In this document: positions 8,711 to 16,879 of the stretch, one piece after another
How positions within the stretch are numbered: the first letter of the stretch is position 1
How the letters are laid out: each line of letters starts with the position of its first letter
From: Planctomycetota bacterium
GTDB taxonomy: Bacteria > Planctomycetota > UBA8742 > UBA2392
Direction of reading: 5' to 3'
Length of the DNA stretch: 64,000 nt
Assembly: GCA_019636195.1 (NCBI GenBank)
Contig: JAHBYA010000001.1
Span: forward strand, 34,642 to 98,641
The notes under the pieces: generated by a model
What the model saw: the letters and a program-made list of their open reading frames with translations, nothing else
What the model was told of the DNA's origin: nothing
The model's database searches: none
Position numbers and translations under genes: made by a program

Positions 8711-9866
8711 ACGACTATCTTCACGCATGGGCGCACTGGTGCAGTCGGACATCCGGCGCCTGACCATTGAATGTGACAAGGTCGGCGGCATCAACCTGGG
8801 CCAGGGCATCTGCGACCTGCCCACACACCCGCTGGTGAAGCAGGGTGCCATCGACGCGATCAACGCCGGCAAGGCGACCTACACACATGCCCGCGGCCTG
8901 ATTGAGCTGCGGCGCGCGATTGCCGGCAAGTTGCACGACTTCAACGGGCTTGACTACAACCCTGAAACAGAGTTGTGCGTAACCGTCGGCAGCAGCGGCG
9001 CATTTGCCTGCGCCGTGCTGGCCACGCTGGACCCCGGCGACGAGGTGATCCTGGTAGAGCCCTTCTACGGCTATCACCTGAACACGCTGTTGATGGCGGG
9101 CATAACGCCACGCTATGCGCGCATGGACCTTGACCGCATGGCACTTGACAGGTCAAGCTTTGAAGCCGCGTTGTCGCCGCGCACGCGCGGCATTGTCATC
9201 TGCACGCCCGCCAACCCCGGCGGCATCGTCGTCAGCCGTGACGACTGGCAGTGGCTTGCGGGCCTGTGCGAGTCGCGTGACTTGCTTCTCTACAGCGATG
9301 AAATCTACGAGTACATCACTTATGACGGTCTAAAACACACCAGCGCGGCGATGCTGCCGGCGCTGCGCAATCGCACACTGTTGATGGGCGGCTACAGCAA
9401 GACGTTCAGCATCACGGGTTGGCGCATCGGCTATCTGGCCGCGCCTGCCGACATCATGGACAAGGCCGCCGTCGCCAGCGACCTGCTGTACATCTGCGCC
9501 CCCCACCCGTTGCAGCGCGGCGTGCTCAAAGGCCTGGAAGCACCGGCCGAATACTACGAGCAAATGCGCCGACACTACGAACAGGGCCGGGCCATGATCT
9601 GCGATGCCCTTGAAGCGGGCGGCTTCAAGCCCCACCGCCCCCAAGGCAGCTACTACGTGATGGCGGACTTTTCGGCCCACGGCTGGAAAGACGACCAGCA
9701 GGCAGCCACCGAGCTGCTGCGGCGCACAAAGATCGCCGCCATTCCCGGCAGCGCGTTCTACGAGCCCGGCAGCGGCCGCGGCAGCAAGCTGCTGCGCTTT
9801 TGCTATGCCAAAGACCTTGATGTGCTGGCAGAAGCCTGCAACCGCCTGAGGTCACTGCGCGACTGA
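8703..9866 (+). CDS. PLP-dependent class I/II aminotransferase
   Basis: 387 aa from GTG 8703, preceded by GGCGG and overlapping ubiA. ATG 8727 would lose the family-typical 'RMGALVQSDIRR' lead and has no ribosome binding site. Fold type I features: 'GINLGQGICDLP', 'PANPGG', 'DEIYEYITYDG', the PLP Schiff-base lysine in 'GGYSKTF' (Lys233 counting from the GTG) and the Arg in 'LLRFCYAKD'. It belongs to the aspartate/aromatic-type group, using a 2-oxo acid acceptor in the cytoplasm. The exact substrate is unresolved. The DUF1294 gene starts on the base after its stop. Confidence 0.9.
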   Translation: MAKRLSSRMGALVQSDIRRLTIECDKVGGINLGQGICDLPTHPLVKQGAIDAINAGKATYTHARGLIELRRAIAGKLHDFNGLDYNPETELCVTVGSSGAFACAVLATLDPGDEVILVEPFYGYHLNTLLMAGITPRYARMDLDRMALDRSSFEAALSPRTRGIVICTPANPGGIVVSRDDWQWLAGLCESRDLLLYSDEIYEYITYDGLKHTSAAMLPALRNRTLLMGGYSKTFSITGWRIGYLAAPADIMDKAAVASDLLYICAPHPLQRGVLKGLEAPAEYYEQMRRHYEQGRAMICDALEAGGFKPHRPQGSYYVMADFSAHGWKDDQQAATELLRRTKIAAIPGSAFYEPGSGRGSKLLRFCYAKDLDVLAEACNRLRSLRD

Positions 9867-10181
9867 ATGACGATTCCACTTGGCATGCTTTGCGGGCTTG
9901 TGCTGGTGGCAAACGCCGTTGCATTTGCCGCGCAGGGGCTGGACAAACGCAAAGCCGCCAGGGGCGCCCGTCGTACGCCCGAGCGCACACTGCTGCTGCT
10001 GGGCCTGCCCCTTGCCGCGCCGGGCATGCTGCTGGGCATGCGCGTTTTTCGGCATAAGACGCGCAAGGGCAGCTTTGTCGCAAAGGCCGCGCTGGTGACT
10101 TTCGCGAATCTGCTCATGCTTGTTGCCCTTGGCTGGTCGGCGACAAATGGCCTTGTCAGCATTGAACTTGTGCTTTACTGA
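9867..10181 (+). CDS. DUF1294 small membrane protein
   Basis: 104 aa, beginning immediately after the TGA of the aminotransferase. Hydrophobic segments lie at about 3-22, 43-60 and 76-100. The signature of the DUF1294 family is present: 'GLDKRKAARGARRTPERTLLLLGL' is its basic DKxxA...R.pE core and 'FRHKTRKGSF' its second motif. Function unknown in the family. It is probably co-transcribed with the aminotransferase because there is no spacer. Confidence 0.85.
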   Translation: MTIPLGMLCGLVLVANAVAFAAQGLDKRKAARGARRTPERTLLLLGLPLAAPGMLLGMRVFRHKTRKGSFVAKAALVTFANLLMLVALGWSATNGLVSIELVLY

Positions 10182-10238
10182 CGGGCCCGCCCGGGGGATG
10201 ATATGGATGCCCTGTAGCGCCCCTGCGTTGAGAGGCGA

Positions 10239-12530
10239 ATGAGCGCACCGTTGCCCAGCATCACCGTCCCGCGCTGCACCCGTTGCAGCGGCAAGCTGGC
10301 CTATGAAGGCCGGCCCTGCCACCTGTGTTTGTCGCCCGCGAGTTTCGCCGTGGCCAAGGGCTTCGCCCGCGACATCAAGGGCGCCCAGCGCACGCGTGAA
10401 GCCAAGCTGCCGCGCTTTGCCCAGCCGCTGGCAGTACGCGGCAAGCAGGCACGCCTGCCGCGCGGCGAGCGCATGATCGCGACCCTGCGCATTGTGGGTC
10501 GCTGGACCTGGAACAGTCTTGCCATTGCCGCCGGCATACACGTCGTTGCGGTGCTGTTTGCGATGTTCCTGCGTGAAGACATCGAAAAGCTGATCATCAA
10601 CATCAACAAGGCCGAGATTCAGGACCGCGTGGCGATCGCCGACACGCCCGCCCCGCAACCCGAAGAAACGCCTGCACCTTTCCTGGAAAAGACCGACGAC
10701 GAACTGATCATGCCCGACCGGATCGATGAGTCGGTGCTCGATGACGTCGGCACGCCCGAGTACGTTGCGCCGCCCGACGAGCGCATCTACGCGCCTGAGC
10801 CGCAAGTTGCGCCGCCGCGGCCCGCGCCGCCCAGCGCGTTTCCGTCGCGCCTGCCCCAGAACGCGCAGGGCCTTGGCGGCGGCCAGCCCGAGCCTGTGCG
10901 CAGACCTCCCACCGGCGCCGGGCTGTTCAAGAACCGTCAGGGCAGCAGCCGTGCCGCCGCTGTGCGCCGCTACGGCGGCGGCGACGACACCGAAGAAGCC
11001 GTGAACCTCGGCCTGGAGTACCTTGCGCGCCAGCAAGGCAGCGACGGCAGCTGGGATCCCAACAAGGGCTTTGAAACCCCGCCCACCTGGGCGGCACGAA
11101 ACAACGGCTACCGCGGCTCAATCACCGCGCTGTGTACGCTGCCGTTTTTGGCGGCGGGCCACTCGCCGGACGAGGGCAAGTACGCCACCAACGTGCGCCG
11201 CGCGATCAACTGGCTGATGAAGCGCCAGGACAGCAGCGGCTACATCAGCTATGCAGCCACGGGCGACATGTACACCCATTGCGTGGCCACGCTGGCGCTG
11301 TGTGAAGCCTACGGTATGACGCGCGACAAGGAAATCGGCAAAAGCGCCGAGCGCGCCCTGCGCTTCCTTGAGCGCAGCCAAGGCAGCAAGGGCGGCTGGG
11401 ACTACAACGGCTACATCACGTCGTCAGGCTCCGGCGCGGCCATGGCCAACGAGCGCAACGACGCCAGCATCACCGGCTGGGCAGTGCTTGCGTTCAAAAG
11501 CGCGAAGTCGGTCGGCATCAAGGTGAACGACCGCACCTGGTCACAGATGATTGAGCTTTATGACAAGCTGAGCCTCGGCAACGGAGAAACGTATTACGCT
11601 GACGCCGCTTACGGGCGCCTTTCGGGTACGCGGCGCGGCATCGGCATGGTCGGCGTGGGCCTGACTTCGCGGGTGATCCTGGGCGACGAAAGGTTCGACA
11701 AGCGCAACGCGGCCGCCGAAGAGCTGCTGTTGAAGGACCCGCCGGCCTGGGACAAGTTCTTTGAGCCGACGTACGACTCAGTGACCCCGAACTTCCACAC
11801 CTTCTATGGTTTGTACTACGGCACGCTGGGCGTGTTCCTGCGCAATGGCGGCGACGGCCTTGCCTGGACGCAGTTCAACCGCGCCATGAAGGAGACGCTG
11901 CTGCCGAACCAGAAGCGCAGCGGCCAGCGGCGCGGCTCGTGGCCCGGTGTGGACACCTGGATCGGCCCGATCATGGGCGACCTGTACAGCACGGCGTGCA
12001 GCGTGCTGTGTCTTGAGGTGTACTACCGCTACAACCCCACGCACCGGCCCGACAGTGATGTACCGGTCGTCGAGTCTGACCCCGCCAACGGCGATGAAGC
12101 CATCAAGCCCCGTCCGCAACCGCAGACGACGCCCGCCGGCCCCGCCGAGCGCAGCCGTGCGTTGCGCGCACTGGTGCACGAGAAGGGCCAGGGCGCCGTC
12201 GGCGAATTGCTCAAGGCCCTGAACGACGAGGCCAGCAGCGTGCGAAGCACGGCGCTCAACGAGCTTGCCAAGCTGAAGGCAAAGGACGCCGCGCCCACCG
12301 TCGCAGCCATGCTGGGCCAGCCGGGCAACGAGGCGCTGAGGTTCACGATTGTGGACGCCCTGGGCCGCTTGGGCGACCGCTCGGTGCATCCGTCGCTGAC
12401 GCGGCTGCTTTCAGATCCCGATGAGAGCATGCAGCAGGCGGCGCGCAGCGCGCTCAAGTCATTGGCCGACGGCAAGGACTTCGGCACCAACAAGCGGGCG
12501 TGGACCGACTGGTTCAACCGCAACGCGTGA
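10239..12530 (+). CDS. Zinc-ribbon, membrane-anchored prenyltransferase/squalene-cyclase-like repeat protein with C-terminal HEAT repeats
   Basis: 763 aa. Residues 13-30 form a zinc ribbon (C13xxC16, C27xxC30). A membrane span lies at about 90-110, then a proline/acid-rich linker to about 240. Residues about 247-590 hold alpha/alpha-toroid repeats of the prenyltransferase/squalene-oxidase type ('NLGLEYLARQQGSDGSWD', 'AINWLMKRQDSSGYI', 'RALRFLERSQGSKGGWDYNG', 'ASITGWAVLAF'). Residues about 635-763 are HEAT repeats. No DxDD cyclase motif is visible, so a binding or scaffolding role is more likely than terpene cyclisation. The ribosome binding site GAGAGG precedes ATG. It converges with the VWA gene with a 6-bp gap. 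Confidence 0.8.
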   Translation: MSAPLPSITVPRCTRCSGKLAYEGRPCHLCLSPASFAVAKGFARDIKGAQRTREAKLPRFAQPLAVRGKQARLPRGERMIATLRIVGRWTWNSLAIAAGIHVVAVLFAMFLREDIEKLIININKAEIQDRVAIADTPAPQPEETPAPFLEKTDDELIMPDRIDESVLDDVGTPEYVAPPDERIYAPEPQVAPPRPAPPSAFPSRLPQNAQGLGGGQPEPVRRPPTGAGLFKNRQGSSRAAAVRRYGGGDDTEEAVNLGLEYLARQQGSDGSWDPNKGFETPPTWAARNNGYRGSITALCTLPFLAAGHSPDEGKYATNVRRAINWLMKRQDSSGYISYAATGDMYTHCVATLALCEAYGMTRDKEIGKSAERALRFLERSQGSKGGWDYNGYITSSGSGAAMANERNDASITGWAVLAFKSAKSVGIKVNDRTWSQMIELYDKLSLGNGETYYADAAYGRLSGTRRGIGMVGVGLTSRVILGDERFDKRNAAAEELLLKDPPAWDKFFEPTYDSVTPNFHTFYGLYYGTLGVFLRNGGDGLAWTQFNRAMKETLLPNQKRSGQRRGSWPGVDTWIGPIMGDLYSTACSVLCLEVYYRYNPTHRPDSDVPVVESDPANGDEAIKPRPQPQTTPAGPAERSRALRALVHEKGQGAVGELLKALNDEASSVRSTALNELAKLKAKDAAPTVAAMLGQPGNEALRFTIVDALGRLGDRSVHPSLTRLLSDPDESMQQAARSALKSLADGKDFGTNKRAWTDWFNRNA

Positions 12531-12536
12531 CGCGCG

Positions 12537-14894
12537 TTACCTGCGCCGCAACGCAAAGCCGGCAAGCAGGCACGCCAGCGCCGCCAGCGCGGGCAGCCAC
12601 GTCAGGTCCACGGGCTGGCGCTCGATTTCGCCGAAGCGTTTGGGCTGCCAGGCATCAAGGCTGCTGACCACCCGGACCCCGGCTTGCTCAGCCATTGCAA
12701 AGAAGGCTTCGTCGTCGCCGGTGTAGCGCAGCTCGTGCGGCACCAGCCTTGGCAGCGCAATGCGTTGCAGCAACACCTCGCCGTCAAACGCCAGCAGTTC
12801 GTCGCCGGTTGGTGGGGCCAGCAGCCAGCGCCCGGCTGATTGCAGGCGGGCAAGCGCGCCATCGCCCAGCCGCAGGTCGCGATCGGGCGGTTGGGACGCG
12901 CCGGTCCAGACCAGCTCGGCGCTGTCGGGCAGGATGTTCAGCACGAGGTTCTGGCGGTTGGCGTTGGCGGTGACGAAATCAAGCGTCAGGGCGATCCGCT
13001 GCTGAAAGAACTCAGTGGCCCAGAAGTTCGCCAGCAGGCCATCGCCCCAACTGCGGGTGCACAGGCACGCGGTGCGCCCTACCAGTTGCCGGTGCGCCAG
13101 CAGCGGGTACTCGGGCACGCGCGTGCGGGGCGTTTGTGCAGTCAGGGTGGGCGTCACGGAGCGGTCGTTGCGCGGCGCCGTCCTGGCAAGCAGCAGCAGC
13201 GGCTCCGGCACGCCGCCTACCTCCCAGCGTTCAGTCGAAACCCAACTGCTGTCGCCGCCGGCGATCGCGCGATCAAGTGTTTCAAGCAGATTGCTGAATC
13301 CGTCCGCGCCCGCCGCCCAGTAGTGAACGTCGGCGCCGGCAAGCCACTCCTGCCACGGCTGTGCGCCCTGGTCGGTAAGGATGACATCCAGACGCACGCC
13401 GGCTGACTTGAGCTGTTCTGCAAGCTCGCGCCACGCGGCTTCGTTGCTGGCGGTGTCCTCGCCGTCGGTGATGACCATAAGGCGGCGGTCCTGTCCCTGG
13501 CCCAGTGCGGGCAATGCGTCAGCGACACACCCGCGAATGTTCGTGCCCAGTTGCGCCCGCAAGCCGGCCAGAACGGTCTCGTGCATCGGGTCGCTTGGGG
13601 CGCGGAACACCGCTTCGTTCTGCAGGCGCTGGTTGAAACCGACAATGGCCGCGGCGTCGGTGGGCGCGGCGGATTGCAGCACTCGGCTCGCGGCTTCGCG
13701 CAGGCGTTGCAGGCGGGTGACGCCGCCGGGCAGAGTCTGGCCCATGCTTTCGGATACATCCAGCAGCAACAGCAGGCGGCGCGGCGGCGCGTCGTCGGGG
13801 CGCAGACGCACCGGCAGGATGTCTTCGATGGCTGTGCCGCGGTAGCCGCCGGGCCCGAACGCCCCTTCCGCGCCCAGCATCATCAGGTTGCCGCCGGCCA
13901 GCACCCAGTCACGGATCGCACGCAACTGTTCGCGCGAAACGCCCGCGTCCGCAAGCGGCAGATTGTTGATGAACAGTGTCCCCACGCCGTCGAGGTCGCG
14001 AGGCGTTGATGGCAGGGCGTGCGCCACTCGCACCTCGTTGCGCGCGTCGTTGCGCAGCGTTGCCAGCAGGCCGTCCGCCTGCTGCGGAAAATCGCGGGGG
14101 GCGCAATACAACATCACGCGACGACTGCCTGCGTAGAACGCCACGCTGGCTTCGTCGTTGCCGGGCTCGCGGTCCTGCGGCAGGTCAAGCACAAGGCGCA
14201 CGCGTACCAGCCCTGCAACTTGTACCGGCAGGTTGTGGCTGATGCCTGCGGCCAGCCCCGCCCGCACGCTGCGGGTGCCGCTTGCGACCACGCGCTCGCC
14301 GACCAGCATGCGCCACGGCACGTCGCAGTCGCGATCGGCGACGATGCTGGCGCGCAGCATGGCGCTGCCGCCTTCGGACACCGCGCTCGGTGCGATGAAA
14401 TCGACAATCGATGCATCGGGTGCTGCGTGCGGCGGCAGGCGCAACAGCATCAATCGGCGCGGATCCGCCGCTGTCAGCAGGTCCGCAAGCCGTCCGCGGC
14501 CGTCGGTGGCAAGCATGAACTCGCCATTTAACGCAGCATCGGCCCCAAGGTCGGCAAGCCGGGAGTAGTCGGTGCCGCGCCCGCCCGGCGAGCCCGGCTG
14601 GCGCAGCGCGTCAGACAGCTCAAAGCGGCGCAGGCTGTGGCCTGCGGGCAGGCCCGGTTCGGGCACTTGCCGGCGCGCGCCCATCGACGCCGACACGTCT
14701 TCAATCAGCGCGTGCGTCACCTGCGGCGTGCCGGCGGTAACCGCCGGTCGCGCGCCAGCCAGCAGCAGCAACGCGCCGCACAGTGCAAACAGCACCGGGG
14801 CGGGCTTGCGCACGCGCGCTGCCAGTCCGATTGCAGCCAGCGCCAGCGCGGCGGCGGCCACCACAAGCCACGGGATGTCAAAGTCAAGTCCCAT
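12537..14894 (-). CDS. Membrane protein with two von Willebrand factor A-like regions and a glutamine-amidotransferase-like domain
   Basis: 785 aa from ATG 14894 (MGLDFDIPWL), preceded by GGA at a 5-base spacing; in-frame starts further upstream overlap spoIID. Two N-terminal spans (about 5-25, 35-52) precede a first VWA-like segment containing 'DVSASM'. A class I amidotransferase-like segment follows (about 270-370, 'LRAIRDWVLAGGNLMMLGAEGAFGPGGYRG'). The second VWA domain starts 'LLLLLDVSESMGQ' with a DxSxS metal site and 'MVITDGEDTAS'. A last span sits at the extreme C-terminus before 'RRR'. Such proteins occur next to BatA/MoxR systems, but no MoxR ATPase is in view. Probably an envelope-facing adhesion or complex-assembly factor. 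Confidence 0.8.
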   Translation of the reverse strand: MGLDFDIPWLVVAAAALALAAIGLAARVRKPAPVLFALCGALLLLAGARPAVTAGTPQVTHALIEDVSASMGARRQVPEPGLPAGHSLRRFELSDALRQPGSPGGRGTDYSRLADLGADAALNGEFMLATDGRGRLADLLTAADPRRLMLLRLPPHAAPDASIVDFIAPSAVSEGGSAMLRASIVADRDCDVPWRMLVGERVVASGTRSVRAGLAAGISHNLPVQVAGLVRVRLVLDLPQDREPGNDEASVAFYAGSRRVMLYCAPRDFPQQADGLLATLRNDARNEVRVAHALPSTPRDLDGVGTLFINNLPLADAGVSREQLRAIRDWVLAGGNLMMLGAEGAFGPGGYRGTAIEDILPVRLRPDDAPPRRLLLLLDVSESMGQTLPGGVTRLQRLREAASRVLQSAAPTDAAAIVGFNQRLQNEAVFRAPSDPMHETVLAGLRAQLGTNIRGCVADALPALGQGQDRRLMVITDGEDTASNEAAWRELAEQLKSAGVRLDVILTDQGAQPWQEWLAGADVHYWAAGADGFSNLLETLDRAIAGGDSSWVSTERWEVGGVPEPLLLLARTAPRNDRSVTPTLTAQTPRTRVPEYPLLAHRQLVGRTACLCTRSWGDGLLANFWATEFFQQRIALTLDFVTANANRQNLVLNILPDSAELVWTGASQPPDRDLRLGDGALARLQSAGRWLLAPPTGDELLAFDGEVLLQRIALPRLVPHELRYTGDDEAFFAMAEQAGVRVVSSLDAWQPKRFGEIERQPVDLTWLPALAALACLLAGFALRRR

Positions 14895-14971
14895 AATTCC
14901 TGCAGAATCGTGCGCCGGAGTACCGATCAGCCATGCGGGTATCGGCCCGGAGTGGGCCAATGGAGGACAAG

Positions 14972-16168
14972 ATGGCTCGGCACGCCGGTGTATTCATTGT
15001 CTGCTCGTTGTTCCTTCTGGTCTCGTGCTCAAACCTGCAAACCGGGAATTCCGGGCCGGAGTTGCTGGCCCCGATTCCGGTGTATGGTGCAGCCCCGCTC
15101 GTCAGGGTCAAGCTGTCCAAGCCCAGTAACGCGGATTCTGTCAGCGTGAAAGTCGCCAAGGCAATGCTGACGATCGACGGCAAACGCAACGAAACGGCCG
15201 GCGAGCTGTCACTGGCCCGCAACGGGCGGCAACTGCTGGTCAACGACCAGCCGGCGACATCGGTCGAGATTGCCCCGGTCGGGCTGCCGCAGCACTTCAC
15301 GCTGGAGAATCGAATCTATCGCGGCCGCCTGCGGGTCACGGCCGGGCCGGCGGGTTGGGAAGTGATCAACGTGGTTGACCTGGAACAGTACGTCGCGGGC
15401 GTAATCGGGTGGGAAATGATTGCCGGTTGGCCGCTTGAGGCGCTGAAGGCACAGGCTGTGGCCACACGTACCTACGCGGTCTTTGAGATGGAAGCTGCCC
15501 GCGGCAACGGCCGCGCCTGGGACCTGGACGACACCACCGCCTACCAGGTGTACGGCGGCGTGGGGCCTGCCGACCAGCCGCGCCAGTGGCGCGAGACACC
15601 CAACGTGCTGGCGGCGCGCGAGGCTACCAGCGGCAAAATCATGACCTATCAGGGCAAAGGCTTCCGGGCGTTCTTTCACAGCACCAGCGGCGGCCACACG
15701 ATCAGTCCGCCCGAAGGGCTAGGCATCGACAGCGTGATTCCGCCGCTGGCCGGCGTGGACCTGGGCGAGTTCGGCAAAGACAGCCCCAAGCACCGCTGGC
15801 GCATGTCGCTGGCGGCGGGCGAAGTGAAGGCACGGTTGATTGAAGCAGGCATCGCGCCTGCGGACATCATCCGCATTGAGGCCGCCGATACCGCACCCAG
15901 CGGCCATGCCGTCACGCTGAAGCTGTTTGACCGCAACGGGAAGCACCGCCTGGTTTCCGCAATCAGTGTGCGCCGCGCCCTTGGCCTTTTCAGCACCAAC
16001 TTCTCCGCCGAAAAGCTTGCCGAGGAATGGGTGTTTGAGGGCCGCGGCTACGGCCACGGCTGCGGCATGTGCCAATGGAGCGCGCGGGGCATGGCGGCGG
16101 CCGGCTGGAAGGGCGAGCGCATTCTTGAAACGATGTACCCGGGCAGCGAGCTCAGGTCGCTGTACTAA
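14972..16168 (+). CDS. SpoIID/LytB-domain lipoprotein
   Basis: 398 aa. ATG 14972 is chosen because GGAGGA lies 5 bases upstream and the protein then begins with a lipoprotein signal 'FIVCSLFLLVSC' (lipobox LVSC). The SpoIID domain is complete: 'VVDLEQYVAGVIGWEM', 'WPLEALKAQAVATRTYAV', 'TAYQVYGG', 'FFHSTSGGHT' and the C-terminal 'GRGYGHGCGMCQWSARG'. SpoIID of sporulating bacteria is a lytic transglycosylase acting on peptidoglycan lacking stem peptides. Homologues in non-sporulating bacteria are widespread and probably remodel or bind the cell wall. The gene is divergent from the VWA gene. Confidence 0.9.
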   Translation: MARHAGVFIVCSLFLLVSCSNLQTGNSGPELLAPIPVYGAAPLVRVKLSKPSNADSVSVKVAKAMLTIDGKRNETAGELSLARNGRQLLVNDQPATSVEIAPVGLPQHFTLENRIYRGRLRVTAGPAGWEVINVVDLEQYVAGVIGWEMIAGWPLEALKAQAVATRTYAVFEMEAARGNGRAWDLDDTTAYQVYGGVGPADQPRQWRETPNVLAAREATSGKIMTYQGKGFRAFFHSTSGGHTISPPEGLGIDSVIPPLAGVDLGEFGKDSPKHRWRMSLAAGEVKARLIEAGIAPADIIRIEAADTAPSGHAVTLKLFDRNGKHRLVSAISVRRALGLFSTNFSAEKLAEEWVFEGRGYGHGCGMCQWSARGMAAAGWKGERILETMYPGSELRSLY

Positions 16169-16184
16169 CGAGTGACGCAAAGGC

Positions 16185-16215
16185 GACGGCCCCGGCGACT
16201 TGCGCCGGGGCCGTC
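16185..16215. terminator. Bidirectional terminator hairpin between spoIID-like and ECF sigma genes
   Basis: A perfect 13-bp stem (GACGGCCCCGGCG at 16185-16197, complement at 16203-16215) with a 5-base loop sits between two convergent genes, 16 bp past one stop and 13 bp past the other. Only a short T stretch follows. Confidence 0.7.
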
Positions 16216-16228
16216 TTCGTGTGCGGTG

Positions 16229-16774
16229 CTAGGCGGGCGGTGGCAGCAGCTCAGCCAGCGTCTGGAACGCGCTGCGGATGCGCGTCTTCACGGTGCCCAG
16301 CGGCATATCGAGCGCCTTGGCGATTTCGCGCTGGCTGAGCCCTACAAAGAAGCTGAGTTCCACCAGCGTGCGCTGGGCTTCGGGCAGTTTGTCGATGTGC
16401 TGGTGCATCATCTGCCGCAGCTCTTCCTTGGCGAAGTTGGCGCTGGGCGTTTCCTCGTGCATTTCGGTCTGGGTATCGGCAAAGGCCTTCTCGGTTCTGC
16501 GTTTGCTGGCGCTGCTGCGCGCGAAATCCAGCGCGCGGCTGCGGGTGATCATGGCCACCCACGTTTCCGCGCTGGCGCGCGAACGGTCAAACTTGCGCGC
16601 TTCCTGCCAGACTGCCACCGCGATCTCCTGCTCGGCGGCGTCAAAGTCTTCCTTGTACAGGGTGCGGCGCAGTACCGCCTGGATCAGAGGGCGGGCAGCT
16701 TCATAAAACTCGTTGTAGGCGACGGTGTCGCCGTCAGCGACCCTGTGCAGCAGCCTGGTCAGTCCCTGGCGCAT
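16229..16774 (-). CDS. ECF-type sigma-70 factor
   Basis: 181 aa from ATG 16774, with GGGGC 6 bases upstream. Region 2 is at about 10-75 ('YNEFYEAARPLIQAVLRRTL', 'AEQEIAVAVWQEARKFD', 'AWVAMITRSRALDFARS'-like) and region 4 at about 120-175 ('LPEAQRTLVELSFFVGLSQREIAKALDMPLGTVKTRIRSAFQTL'-like helix-turn-helix). It resembles the SigK/RpoE-like ECF group that works with zinc anti-sigma proteins, but no anti-sigma gene is adjacent. The promoter class it recognises is unknown. Confidence 0.9.
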   Translation of the reverse strand: MRQGLTRLLHRVADGDTVAYNEFYEAARPLIQAVLRRTLYKEDFDAAEQEIAVAVWQEARKFDRSRASAETWVAMITRSRALDFARSSASKRRTEKAFADTQTEMHEETPSANFAKEELRQMMHQHIDKLPEAQRTLVELSFFVGLSQREIAKALDMPLGTVKTRIRSAFQTLAELLPPPA

Positions 16775-16879
16775 GGTTGCCCCGAACGCGGCGTGAGCGC
16801 GGGCAGTATAACACGCGCCGCGCCCTTGCCCGTCCCGCAAACTGCGGAATAGTGGGGCCGGTCCGGAGTGTTCAACCCC

